From contig NZ_CP029189.1 in assembly GCF_008642275.1 (NCBI RefSeq), positions 6,430,001 to 6,494,000 of the forward strand: a stretch of 64,000 nt of DNA. Reading direction: 5' to 3'. The notes under the pieces are model-generated. The model had not been told where the DNA came from, made no database searches, and saw nothing but the letters and a program-made list of their open reading frames with translations. The stretch comes from Streptomyces venezuelae (GTDB lineage: Bacteria; Actinomycetota; Actinomycetes; Streptomycetales; Streptomycetaceae). Shown here piece by piece: positions 45,035 to 53,667 of the stretch (position 1 is the first letter of the stretch; the number at the start of each line of letters is the position of its first letter). Both the position numbers and the translations under genes were made by a program.

Positions 45035-45156
45035 TGGCCGGGCCGCCCCGGCAGGCGCGGAGGCTCCCGCCCGCCGCGGCGGCCCGCGCGCCCTCCGGTA
45101 CAGCCGGTCACGGGCCGCGTACGTACGCAGCCGATCATCCCGGTAAGGTGCGGAGC

Positions 45157-45738
45157 ATGTCGTCTCGTAGTACTCAGATCCTCGAAGCGGCCGCCCGGGT
45201 GATCGCCCGCCGCGGTGTGCGCGGGCTGCGCGTGGAGGAGCTCGCGGCCGAGGCAGGCGTTTCCACCGCCCTGATCTACTACCACTTCAAGGACCGTACG
45301 GGCGTCCTGCGCCAGACGCTGGAGTTCATCAACGACCGCGCCGAGCGCTACACCACCGAACGCGATCCGGACGATCCGCCGCTGACCCCGCGCGAAGAGC
45401 TGGAGGAGACCCTCCTGCTGGAACTCCAGGACACCGTGGAGGTACGGGAGAACAGCTCGGCCTGGGGCGAACTCCGGGCGAGCGCCGTGTTCGACGAGGT
45501 CCTGCGGGAGGACCTGGCGCGGGCGACCCTGGTGTGGGTCCAGGAGGTGGCCGCGCTGCTGGGCCAGGTCCAGCCGATGGTGCCGGCCTCGGCGCTCGCG
45601 GCCGCCGCCGAGCGGCTCACCGCCCTGCTGGAGGGGCTGAGCATGCGCTGGCTGAGCGGCGGTATCAAGATCGACCATGCCCGCGAGCTGATGCGGGGCG
45701 CCGTCGACGCCGAGCTCTCGGGGCTCGGGCAGGCCTGA
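45157..45738 (+). CDS. TetR-family repressor 2 of the deiminase cluster
   Basis: 193 residues, a clear paralogue of TetR 1. The HTH is ILEAAARVIARRGVRGLRVE, ELAAEAGVSTALIYYHFKDR, almost identical through the recognition helix, while the ligand domain differs more but keeps RENSSAWGELRA and ERLTALLEGLSMRWLSGG. Near-identical recognition helices predict the same operator. ATG 45157 with CGGAG directly upstream. Probably cotranscribed with deiminase 2. Confidence 0.9.
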   Translation: MSSRSTQILEAAARVIARRGVRGLRVEELAAEAGVSTALIYYHFKDRTGVLRQTLEFINDRAERYTTERDPDDPPLTPREELEETLLLELQDTVEVRENSSAWGELRASAVFDEVLREDLARATLVWVQEVAALLGQVQPMVPASALAAAAERLTALLEGLSMRWLSGGIKIDHARELMRGAVDAELSGLGQA

Positions 45739-45803
45739 CGTCCGCCGGGCCGGCCCGTCCCGCGCCCCCGGCCCATCCAGCGCCCCCGCCCGGGCCGCGC
45801 CCC

Positions 45804-45892
45804 GGCACGTCCCGCGCCCCCGGCACGTCCCGCGCCCCCGGCACGTCCCGCGCCCCCGGCACGTCCCGCGCCCCCGGCACGTCCCGCGCCCC
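45804..45892. repeat. 18-bp tandem repeat, five units
   Basis: Five head-to-tail copies of GGCACGTCCCGCGCCCCC (the last short by one base). No spacers of unique sequence, so not a CRISPR. Being a multiple of three it keeps frames open on both strands. The 759 bp between tetR 2 and deiminase 3 otherwise hold two operators and a urease relic. Confidence 0.9.
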
Positions 45893-46164
45893 GGCTCGCC
45901 CCGGGCCGCGGTGCTTCCGGCCCCTCGTACGTGCCGCGCTGGAGCGGGGGCGTACGGACCTGCCCGCCTCGCCACACCCCGTACGAGGCCTGCGTGCACG
46001 GTCGGACCCCGCCCCGCGCGGATCCCCGTACGAGCCCGTGCTCCCACAGGCCTCCCGGCGGTTCTCCGCGACTCCCGTTCGCCCCCACTCGTTCCCCGCG
46101 CGACCCCCACTCGCCCCCCAGCCGTCTTCCGTGATTCCTTGCGGTTCCGGGGCTGCCCCGACTC

Positions 46165-46193
46165 TTGACTGAATTTTCAGTCAATGTCAGAGT
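46165..46193 (+). promoter_or_regulatory. Operator/promoter (d)
   Basis: The most symmetrical copy: TTGACTGAATTTTCAGTCAA (9-bp arms, TT centre). TTGACT, a 17-bp spacer, then CAGAGT at 46188-46193. No intact gene follows directly; a urease-like relic lies 40 bp downstream. Confidence 0.75.
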
Positions 46194-46234
46194 GATGATT
46201 CCGAGCAGGGCGGACACGAACCCGTGACGCCCCC

Positions 46235-46360
46235 GGACCGGACGACGTGCTCCCGGGGGTCGTCGGCGTCGTCTTCGAGATCCAGGCCGAGGCCGCCTTC
46301 ACGGACGGCACCCGCCTGGCCGTGACCGGCGAGCCGGGCGCCGTCCCGCCCGCCTCGGAC
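46235..46360 (+). pseudogene. Relic of a fused urease gamma/beta subunit gene
   Basis: Forty-two codons read GPDDVLPGVVGVVFEIQAEA, AFTDGTRLAVTGEPGAVP, close to the junction region of streptomycete fused urease gamma-beta subunits (GPDDVLPGV, then ...VEA.F.DG.RLAV). The N-terminal ~100 residues and the beta domain are absent and the frame degrades on both sides. Operator (d) stands upstream, so an operator-controlled urease gene may once have been here. Confidence 0.5.
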
Positions 46361-46440
46361 GGGCCGTCGCGCCGATGTCGTGGTGACCCTCCAGCCCTCC
46401 AGGCGCGTCGCGCGCTTCCTGCCCTGCCGCACCTTCGCTC

Positions 46441-46469
46441 TTGACTGAATTTTCAGTCCAATGGAAGAC
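46441..46469 (+). promoter_or_regulatory. Operator/promoter (e) of deiminase 3 and the peptide importer
   Basis: TTGACTGAATTTTCAGTCCA, a 17-bp spacer from TTGACT, then GAAGAC at 46464-46469, the weakest -10 of the set. The deiminase start is 28 bp further on. Confidence 0.75.
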
Positions 46470-46497
46470 TCCACCCACGCAAGAAATGAGACATCTG

Positions 46498-47526
46498 ATG
46501 ACCGAATTCCGAATGCCCGCCGAATGGTCCCCGCACGACGGGTGCCTGATGGCCTGGCCCACCCGCGAGGAGCTGTGGGGCAGCGTGCTCGCCGAGGTGA
46601 AGGAGGAGTACGCGGACGTCGCCCGCGCCATCGCCGCCTTCGAGCCCGTGACGATGGTCGCCCCGCCCGGCTTCGGCGAGGACGCCCGTGCCCGGTGCGG
46701 CGACGGCGTCACCGTCATCGAGCTGCCGCTCGACGACTCCTGGTTCCGCGACTCCGCCCCGCTGTTCGTCCTCGACGGCGACGGCAACCGCGCCGGAGTG
46801 GACTTCCGCTTCAACGCCTGGGGCCGTAAGCACCACCCGTTCGACGCCGACGACCGGGTCAGCGGCCTGCTGCTGGAACACCTCGGGGTCGACCGCATCC
46901 CCTCCGGCATGATCCTCGAAGGCGGAGCCATCACCGTCGACGGCGAGGGCACGCTGATCACCACCGAGCAGTGCCTCCTGCACCCCAACCGCAACCCCGG
47001 CATGAACCGCGACCAGATCGAGGCCGAGCTCAAGTCCCGCCTCGGCGTCACCAAGGTCATCTGGCTCCCGTACGGCGGCCTGCTCGACACCGAGACCGAC
47101 GGTCACGTCGACGGCGTCTGCGCCTTCGCCGCCCCCGGCACGGTCGTCGTCTCCCTGCCCTCCGACCCGGACCACCCCGACTACGCCCGGATGCGCGCCA
47201 ACCGCGCCGTACTGGAAGCCACCACCGACGCCCGCGGCCGTCGCCTGGAGATCGTCGACGTGCCGCAGACCGCCTTCGCCGACGTGGCCGACGGCGAGAT
47301 CGAGGTGTCCTACCTCAACTACTACGTCGCCAACGGCGGCGTCGTCGTCCCGGTGGCCGGCGTGCCCCAGGACGAGGAAGCCCTCGCCGTGATCGCCACC
47401 GCCTACCCGGGCCGCAAGGTCGTCGGCGTACGGGCGCTCGCCATCGCGTTCGGCGGAGGCGGCGTCCACTGCATCACCCAGCAGATCCCCGCGCAGCGGA
47501 TCCCCGCGGCGCGGCCCACCGGCTGA
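46498..47526 (+). CDS. aguA: Agmatine deiminase, cytosolic (deiminase 3)
   Basis: 342 residues with no signal peptide. It starts MTEFRMPAEWSPHDGCLMAW like classical AguA and has DDSWFRDSAPLFV, FNAWGRKHH, LEGGAITVDGEGTLITTEQC, His 203 in DTETDGHVDG, and nucleophile Cys 325 in GGGGVHCITQ. The ETDGHVD and TTEQC loops match canonical agmatine deiminase, which yields N-carbamoylputrescine and ammonia. ATG 46498 chosen; ATG 46486 is possible, and both have weak ribosome sites. Operator (e) precedes it and the Dpp-type importer follows after 95 bp. No N-carbamoylputrescine amidohydrolase (aguB) gene is seen. Confidence 0.88.
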   Translation: MTEFRMPAEWSPHDGCLMAWPTREELWGSVLAEVKEEYADVARAIAAFEPVTMVAPPGFGEDARARCGDGVTVIELPLDDSWFRDSAPLFVLDGDGNRAGVDFRFNAWGRKHHPFDADDRVSGLLLEHLGVDRIPSGMILEGGAITVDGEGTLITTEQCLLHPNRNPGMNRDQIEAELKSRLGVTKVIWLPYGGLLDTETDGHVDGVCAFAAPGTVVVSLPSDPDHPDYARMRANRAVLEATTDARGRRLEIVDVPQTAFADVADGEIEVSYLNYYVANGGVVVPVAGVPQDEEALAVIATAYPGRKVVGVRALAIAFGGGGVHCITQQIPAQRIPAARPTG

Positions 47527-47621
47527 CCGTCCGCCCCGGGAAACCGGCCGCTCCCGGCGGGCCGCTCCGGCGGTCCGCCCGCTCCTCCCCCCGCATCCCT
47601 CACGGAACAGAGAGCGCGACG

Positions 47622-49304
47622 ATGACCACCACCCCGCCCCGCACCGGCAGACGCCTGCCCGGCCTGCCCGGCCGGCTCGGCCGACTCCGCCCCGTGGCCG
47701 CGGCCGCGGCCGCCGCCCTGACGTCCGTCTCCCTGCTCGCGGCCTGCTCCGGCCCGCCGAAGGAGAACGCCGGAGGTGTCACCGACGTCCGGCTGTCGCC
47801 GTCCACGCCCGAGGCCGGCGGCGAGATCGACTCCTTCACCTGGGCCGTCTACGCCGAACCGCCCACCCTCGACTACACGGTGGCCTTCGACTACCCGCAG
47901 AACACCGTCCTGTCCAACGTCTGCGAAAGCCTGATGCGCTGGACCCCGGGCCTCACCACCGAGCCCGGTCTCGCCCAGAAGGCCTCCAACCCGGACCCCA
48001 CCACCTGGGTCTACGACCTGCGCCCCGGCGTCCGGTTCCACGACGGCAAGGAGATGACCGCCGACGACGTGGTCTTCAGCCTCGGCCGCCAGAGCGACCC
48101 GGACAACGCGGCCGCCTGGGCGCAGGTGTTCCAGAACGTCGCCTCGATCACCAAGAGCGGCCCGCTGCAGGTCACCGTCAAGCTGAACAAGCCCGACTCG
48201 CAGTTCCCCCAGTACATGGCCACCGCCGCCGGCGTGGTCGCCTCCAAGGCCGCGATCGAGGCGGCCGGCAAGGACTACGGCACCACGGGCGGCCTCGGCT
48301 GCACCGGCCCCTTCCGGCTCGGCACGTGGAACAAGGGCCAGTCGATCGAGCTGGAGCGCTTCGACGGCTACTGGGGCAAGAAGGCCAAGTCGAAGAAGGC
48401 CGTCTTCCGCGTCCTGACCGACCCCTCCGCCCGGACGAACGCCCTGCTCAGCGGGGAGGCCGACGGCGGCTACCTGATCCCCACCGAGAGCTACGCCCGC
48501 CTCAAGAACAGCGGCACCGGCACCCTCTACTTCGGGGAGGGCCTGAGCACGGTCAACGTCAACGTCACCGACATGCAGGGCCCCCTCGGTGACATCCGCG
48601 TGCGCCGGGCGCTGTCCCTGGCGCTGGACCGCTCCGGTTTCGTCAAGGCCGGCCTCGGCGGGGCGGGCACCGTGACCAACTCCCTCACCACCCGGGCCGC
48701 CTGGGCCGCCGCCCCCGAACGCACCCTGAAGACCGCCTTCGACAGCCTGCCGCCCACCGGCCAGGACATCGAGAAGGCCAAGGCCCTGGTCAAGGAGGCC
48801 GGCGCCACCGGCAAGACGCTGACCGTGGCCACCAGCTCCATAGGCCAGGACGTCTCCCTCCTCGCCACCGCCGTCCAGGCGGCCGGCACGCAGATCGGCC
48901 TGGACATCCAGCTGAAGACGATCGCCCCGAACGCCTTCACCGCGCTGTTCACCGACCCCCAGGCGCGCGAGGGCATCGACATGTTCCCGCTCACCTACTA
49001 CGACTCGATCACCGACCCGCTCGACCTGCTGCAGAACTTCAAGACCGGCGCGTACATGAACTTCGCCGGCTACAGCGACCCCGAGTACGACAAGCTCGTC
49101 GACCAGGCGAGCGCCGTCTACCCGGTCGAGCAGCGGATGGACATCGAGGCGAAACTGCAGCACCACGCCTCGGAACAGCTGCTGTGGATCCCCGTCGCCG
49201 AGTGGCCCACCGCGCTGTTCATGAACAAGCGGATCACCGGCGCCCCCACCACCATCTCGTACATGTACTACCCGTGGGCCGCCGACGTGGGGGCCGCGCA
49301 GTGA
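47622..49304 (+). CDS. Peptide/nickel-type ABC transporter substrate-binding lipoprotein
   Basis: 560 residues, SBP family 5 (DppA/OppA). A basic N-terminus and hydrophobic stretch end in a lipobox LLAAC. Family blocks include VCESLMRWTPGLTTEPGLAQ, WVYDLRPGVRFHDGKEMTAD, DVVFSLGR and IRVRRALSLALDRSGFVKAG. It captures peptides or other cationic solutes outside the membrane for the permeases that follow. ATG 47622. First of five genes joined by overlapping starts and stops. The deiminase context suggests its ligand may be an arginine peptide, agmatine or a deiminated product. Confidence 0.9.
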   Translation: MTTTPPRTGRRLPGLPGRLGRLRPVAAAAAAALTSVSLLAACSGPPKENAGGVTDVRLSPSTPEAGGEIDSFTWAVYAEPPTLDYTVAFDYPQNTVLSNVCESLMRWTPGLTTEPGLAQKASNPDPTTWVYDLRPGVRFHDGKEMTADDVVFSLGRQSDPDNAAAWAQVFQNVASITKSGPLQVTVKLNKPDSQFPQYMATAAGVVASKAAIEAAGKDYGTTGGLGCTGPFRLGTWNKGQSIELERFDGYWGKKAKSKKAVFRVLTDPSARTNALLSGEADGGYLIPTESYARLKNSGTGTLYFGEGLSTVNVNVTDMQGPLGDIRVRRALSLALDRSGFVKAGLGGAGTVTNSLTTRAAWAAAPERTLKTAFDSLPPTGQDIEKAKALVKEAGATGKTLTVATSSIGQDVSLLATAVQAAGTQIGLDIQLKTIAPNAFTALFTDPQAREGIDMFPLTYYDSITDPLDLLQNFKTGAYMNFAGYSDPEYDKLVDQASAVYPVEQRMDIEAKLQHHASEQLLWIPVAEWPTALFMNKRITGAPTTISYMYYPWAADVGAAQ

Positions 49305-50263
49305 GTTTCGTCAGATTCGCGCTGCGGAGGGCGGCGGAGATGGCCGCCACCCTCCTGACCGCCTCGTTCGTGGTCTTCGGGGCCATGTACCTGGCACCGG
49401 GCAACCCGGCGAGCTTCCTGCTCGCCGGCCGCTCGGCCTCCCCGGAGGCCCTCGCCTCGATCAACGCCCAGTACCACCTGGACGACCCCTTCCTGATGCG
49501 GTACCTCCGCTGGCTGGGCGACATCCTGCAGGGCGACTTCGGACGGTCGATCACCTACCGCACCGACGTCTCGCGCCTGCTCGCGGACCGGCTGCCCACC
49601 ACCCTGGTGCTCATCGGGATGTCGCTCGTCGTGGTCGCCGCCGCGGGCCTCCTCCTCGGCCGGATCGCCGCCGTCCGCGGCGGGGCCGCCGACTCCGCGA
49701 TCCTCGTCACCACGACGTTCGCCGTCGGCACCCCGTCGTTCGTCGCGGCGGTCCTCCTCCAGGGCCTCTTCGCCGTCAACCTCGGCTGGTTCCCCAGCAG
49801 CGGGACCGGTGAAGGCGGCTTCGGCGACCTTCTGTGGCACCTCACGCTCCCCTCCGTCGCCCTCGCGCTCTACCTGATCGGCATGCTCGCCCGCGTCACC
49901 CGTTCCGCGATGCTCGAAGCCCTCGACAGCGACCACGTCACCGTCGCCCGCAGCCGGGGCGTCCCCGAACGCCAGGTCATCAGGCGCCACGTGTTCCGCA
50001 ACTCGCTCGGCACCGTCCTGACCACCGGCGGCCTCATCGTCTCCACGCTGCTCGTGTGCACCATCCTGGTGGAGACGGCCTTCAGCATCGGCGGCATCGG
50101 CCAGCTCCTCGAACTGTCCACCACCACCAAGGACTTCCCGACCGTCCAGGCGATCTCCCTGATCATCGTCGCCCTCTTCATGACCGTGAACCTGATCGTG
50201 GACCTGCTGCTGCCCCTGGTCGACCCCAGGGTCACCCTCGGATCGAGGAGCGCCGCCGTATGA
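49301..50263 (+). CDS. Peptide ABC transporter permease (DppB-type)
   Basis: 320 residues with six membrane helices. The N-terminal FALRRAAEMAATLLTASFVV and APGNPA block are typical of DppB. The EAA-like loop reads SDHVTVARSRGVPERQVIRR, where the ATPases dock. GTG 49301 overlaps the binding-protein stop (GTGA), and its stop overlaps the next ATG. Confidence 0.92.
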   Translation: MSFVRFALRRAAEMAATLLTASFVVFGAMYLAPGNPASFLLAGRSASPEALASINAQYHLDDPFLMRYLRWLGDILQGDFGRSITYRTDVSRLLADRLPTTLVLIGMSLVVVAAAGLLLGRIAAVRGGAADSAILVTTTFAVGTPSFVAAVLLQGLFAVNLGWFPSSGTGEGGFGDLLWHLTLPSVALALYLIGMLARVTRSAMLEALDSDHVTVARSRGVPERQVIRRHVFRNSLGTVLTTGGLIVSTLLVCTILVETAFSIGGIGQLLELSTTTKDFPTVQAISLIIVALFMTVNLIVDLLLPLVDPRVTLGSRSAAV

Positions 50264-51114
50264 CCGCCGTCCTGACCCGCAGGCCCGGCCTCTCCCGGAT
50301 CCGCGCCACCGGCTCCCCGCTCCACCTGGTCTGCCTGGTGCTCGTCGCCGTCGTCGTCCTGGCCGCCCTGCTCGCGCCCTGGCTCGTACCCCACGACCCC
50401 AACGCCGTCGACCTCGGTGACGCGCTGGCCGCGCCCTCCGCCGCGCACCCGCTCGGCGTGGACGCGGCCGGCCGCGACACCCTCTCCCGGCTGCTGCTGG
50501 GCGCCCGTACCTCGCTGCTCGGGCCGCTGGGCGTCGTCGCCTTCTCCACCGTCGCCGGCATCGCCGTCGGCACGGCCGCGGCCTGGCGGGGCGGCTGGAT
50601 CGACTCCGTGCTCTCCCGCAGCACCGAGCTCGTCTTCGCCTTCCCCGGCATGCTGCTGGCCATCCTGATCATCTCGGTCTACGGAGAGGGGCTGCTGGCC
50701 CCGGTCATCGCCCTCGCCGTGGCCTACCTGCCCTACGTGAGCCGCCTCACCCGTTCGCTGGTCCTGGCCGAACGGGCCCGCCCGTACGTCAGCGCCTACC
50801 AGGTCCAGGGCCATTCGGCGCCGCAGATCTGCCTGCGCCACATCCTGCCCAACATCGCCCCCGTCGTCCTCGCCCAGTCCACCATCAACTTCGGCTACGC
50901 CCTGATGGACCTGGCCGGACTGTCCTTCCTCGGGCTGGGCGTACCGGCCCTCACCCCCGACTGGGGCCGCATGGTCTTCGACGGGCAGACCGCCATCCAG
51001 CACGGCTACCCGCTGTCCGCGATCCTGCCCTGCGCCTTCGTCGTGCTGACCGTGGTCGCCTTCAACGTGGTCGGCGAACGCTGGGCCGACCGTATCGCCA
51101 GGAGGGCCCGATGA
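50260..51114 (+). CDS. Peptide ABC transporter permease (DppC-type)
   Basis: 284 residues with six helices. It has the DppC features LAPWLVPHDPNAVDLGD, HPLGVDAAGRDTLSRLLLGA and the EAA loop RPYVSAYQVQGHSAPQICLR. ATG 50260 overlaps the DppB-type stop (ATGA). Confidence 0.92.
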   Translation: MTAVLTRRPGLSRIRATGSPLHLVCLVLVAVVVLAALLAPWLVPHDPNAVDLGDALAAPSAAHPLGVDAAGRDTLSRLLLGARTSLLGPLGVVAFSTVAGIAVGTAAAWRGGWIDSVLSRSTELVFAFPGMLLAILIISVYGEGLLAPVIALAVAYLPYVSRLTRSLVLAERARPYVSAYQVQGHSAPQICLRHILPNIAPVVLAQSTINFGYALMDLAGLSFLGLGVPALTPDWGRMVFDGQTAIQHGYPLSAILPCAFVVLTVVAFNVVGERWADRIARRAR

Positions 51115-52118
51115 GAGCTCCGCAATCCACCACACCGGTGCCCACCCTCGACATCCAGGGGCTGCGGATCACCCTGCCCGGTACCGCCCGGCCCGTCCTC
51201 GACGGCGTCGACCTCACCGTCTCCACCGGCGAGACCGTCGCCCTCGTCGGCGAGTCCGGCTCCGGCAAGAGCCTCACCTCGCGCAGCGCGCTGAACCTGC
51301 TGCCGCCGGGAGCCGTCACCGAAGGAGCCGTCCGGGTCGGCGGCGAGGACGTCCTCACCCTGAACGCCGACCGGCTGCGCGCGGTACGCGCCTCCGCCGT
51401 GGCCATGGTCTTCCAGGACCCGCGCGCCGCCGTCAACCCCCTGCGCCGCATCGGGGACTTCCTCACCGAGAGCGCCACCCTGACCCGCGCCACGAGCCGG
51501 GCGGCGGCGACCGCGCGCGCGACCGAACTCCTGCAGGCCGTGGGCCTGGACCCGGCGGTCATGCGCAAGTACCCCGGCCAGGTGTCCGGCGGCATGCTCC
51601 AGCGCGTGGTGATCGCGGCGGCCCTCATGGGCGACCCCGTCCTGCTGCTGGCCGACGAGCCCACCACCGCGCTGGACGTCACCTCCCAGGCCGAGGTCGT
51701 CGCCCTGCTGGCCGGACTCCGGGCCCAATTCGGCACCGGCCTGCTGTTCGTCACGCACGACCTCGACCTCGCGGCGGCCATCAGCGACCGGGTCTACGTC
51801 ATGTACGCCGGCCGGATCGCCGAGAGCGGGCCCGCCGAGGCCCTCTTCGAGCGCCCCCGGCACCCGTACACGGCCGCCCTGCTGGCCTCCACCCCGCGGA
51901 TGGACGGCCCGCGCGGCCGGCTCGCCGCCATCGAGGGCCAGCCGCCGGACCTGCGCCAGGCCCTGCCCGGCTGCGCCTTCGCCACCCGCTGCCCGCTCGC
52001 CACGGAGGTCTGCGACCGGCAGGTCCCCCTGCCGGTGGCCGCCCCGGGCCGGCCGGGACACCTGGCCGCCTGCCACCACGTGGACCGGCTCGAAAGGAGC
52101 ACCGCCGATGCCCGATAA
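51111..52118 (+). CDS. Peptide ABC transporter ATP-binding protein (DppD-type)
   Basis: 335 residues. Walker A GESGSGKSLTSRSAL, Q-loop FQDPRAAVNP, signature VSGGMLQRVVIAAAL, Walker B LLLADEPTTALD, and a C-terminal oligopeptide/dipeptide-transporter extension with four cysteines (GCAFATRCPLATEVCDRQVP, CHHVDR) that in relatives can hold an iron-sulfur cluster. ATG 51111 overlaps the permease stop. Confidence 0.93.
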   Translation: MRAPQSTTPVPTLDIQGLRITLPGTARPVLDGVDLTVSTGETVALVGESGSGKSLTSRSALNLLPPGAVTEGAVRVGGEDVLTLNADRLRAVRASAVAMVFQDPRAAVNPLRRIGDFLTESATLTRATSRAAATARATELLQAVGLDPAVMRKYPGQVSGGMLQRVVIAAALMGDPVLLLADEPTTALDVTSQAEVVALLAGLRAQFGTGLLFVTHDLDLAAAISDRVYVMYAGRIAESGPAEALFERPRHPYTAALLASTPRMDGPRGRLAAIEGQPPDLRQALPGCAFATRCPLATEVCDRQVPLPVAAPGRPGHLAACHHVDRLERSTADAR

Positions 52119-52932
52119 CGGACCCGGACCTCACGGCAACGTCCTGGAGGTCACAGGGCTGCGCCGCTCCTACGGAGCCGTGCGCGCCGTGGACGACGTG
52201 TCCTTCGTCCTCCCCGAAGGCGGCTCGCTGGGGATCGTGGGGGAATCCGGCTCGGGCAAGACCACCACCGCGCGGATCGTCGTCGGCCTGGAACGTGCCG
52301 ACGCGGGCGAGGTCCTGGTCGGCGGCCGGAACCGGACCGCGCGGGGGGAGGGCCGTGGCCGTGCGCGGCGCCTGGCCCGCGCCCGCGAGGTCCAGATGGT
52401 CTTCCAGGACCCGTACCTCTCCCTCGACCCGCGCACCAGCGTCGAGGCGGCCCTGCGCGAGACCCTGCGCCTGCACTTCCCCGGCCGTGACCACGCCGGG
52501 CGGATACGGGAGCTGCTCGACCAGGTGGGTCTGGGTACCAGGGCAGCCGAGGCCCTGCCGCGCCAGCTGTCCGGCGGACAGCGCCAGCGCGTGGCCATCG
52601 CCCGGGCCCTCGCCGTCGAGCCGTCCGTCCTCGTCCTGGACGAGGCGGTCGCCGCGCTCGACGTCTCCGTACAGGCGCAGATCCTCAACCTGCTCGCGGA
52701 CATCAGGGAGCAGACCCGTATCGGGTACCTCTTCATCACCCACGACCTGGGCGTCGTACGGTGCGTCACGGACGAGATCGTCGTGATGCGCCGCGGCCGG
52801 ATCGTCGAGGCGGGCGCCACGGCCGAGGTGCTGGCCGCGCCCCGGCACCCGTACACCCGGCTGCTCCTGGAGTCGGTGCCCCGCCCGGGGTGGGACCCGC
52901 AGGCGATCGCCGCGGCCCGCCGGGCGCTGTAG
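52108..52932 (+). CDS. Peptide ABC transporter ATP-binding protein (DppF-type)
   Basis: 274 residues. Walker A GESGSGKTTTARIVVG, Q-loop FQDPYLSLDPRTSV, signature LSGGQRQRVAIARAL, Walker B VLVLDEAVAALDVS. It is short for a DppF and lacks the Cys-rich C-terminal extension. AAAGGAG upstream; the 5' end overlaps the preceding gene by 11 bp. Second ATPase of the heterodimer and last gene of the importer operon. Confidence 0.92.
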   Translation: MPDNGPGPHGNVLEVTGLRRSYGAVRAVDDVSFVLPEGGSLGIVGESGSGKTTTARIVVGLERADAGEVLVGGRNRTARGEGRGRARRLARAREVQMVFQDPYLSLDPRTSVEAALRETLRLHFPGRDHAGRIRELLDQVGLGTRAAEALPRQLSGGQRQRVAIARALAVEPSVLVLDEAVAALDVSVQAQILNLLADIREQTRIGYLFITHDLGVVRCVTDEIVVMRRGRIVEAGATAEVLAAPRHPYTRLLLESVPRPGWDPQAIAAARRAL

Positions 52933-52941
52933 CGGGGGCGG

Positions 52942-53592
52942 TCAGGTTCCCGGTCCGGCTCCCGCGGCGAGGGTACGGACCAACGTCCGCAGGACCGGCT
53001 CGGTGCCGCCGTCGGCGCCGAGGGAGTCCATGGCCGCCAGGCCGTCCACGGCGGCGGCCACGGCCAGGCCCAGGGGGCGCGGGTCGAGGCCCCCGCCGCG
53101 TTCGTCTGCCAGGACCTGGAAGAGGGCGACGAAGCAGGCGCGCCAGCGCCGGTATTCGGCTTCCAGGCTCTCCCGGACCCGGGCGTCGTTCAACGCCTGC
53201 CAGTGCAGGGCGGAATGGAGGTGGGAGAGCTCGGGACCCTCGGGCCGGCCGAGCAGGGAGACGACGCGTTCGGCGCGCTCGGCGAAGGGGCCGGGTCCGG
53301 CTACCGCCGCCTCCAGCGGTGTGATCCATTCCGGGCGGATGTCCTCGATGACCGCCAGGACGAGGTCGGTCCGGTCCTGGAAGTGGTAGTGGCACATTCC
53401 GTGCGAAACGCCCGACAGCGCGGCGACGTTGCGGGTGGTGAAGCCCTCGCCGGTCTCGCCCGCGAGCAGGGTCCGCGCGGCGGCGACCAGCCGTGCCCGG
53501 GTCTGTTCGCCCTTCGCCGAGGCCCGTGGCCGGCCGGCCCTTGCGGGGGGAGCGGCCGGCCGGCCCCCGGAGTCCTTCGCGACAGCTGCCAT
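52942..53592 (-). CDS. TetR-family repressor 3, divergent from deiminase 4
   Basis: 216 residues. The N-terminus is Pro/Arg-rich; the HTH is RARLVAAARTLLAGETGEGF, TTRNVAALSGVSHGMCHYHF, with a recognition helix (SHGMCHYHF) unlike TetR 1 and 2. The ligand domain resembles BetI-like repressors (LHSALHWQALNDARVRESLE). It is divergent from deiminase 4 across 157 bp holding a palindrome not related to sites a-e, so it probably controls that gene and itself. Confidence 0.88.
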   Translation of the reverse strand: MAAVAKDSGGRPAAPPARAGRPRASAKGEQTRARLVAAARTLLAGETGEGFTTRNVAALSGVSHGMCHYHFQDRTDLVLAVIEDIRPEWITPLEAAVAGPGPFAERAERVVSLLGRPEGPELSHLHSALHWQALNDARVRESLEAEYRRWRACFVALFQVLADERGGGLDPRPLGLAVAAAVDGLAAMDSLGADGGTEPVLRTLVRTLAAGAGPGT

Positions 53593-53667
53593 GGCGTCAC
53601 TCTAACCAGCCTTCGGGGCGCGACCTGGGGCTTTCCGTGATCCACCGGAATAGCCTCGTCCAAACTA

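Noticed and set aside
45804..45892. Possible CRISPR array
   Set aside because: The 18-bp units are contiguous with no unique spacers and no cas genes are present.
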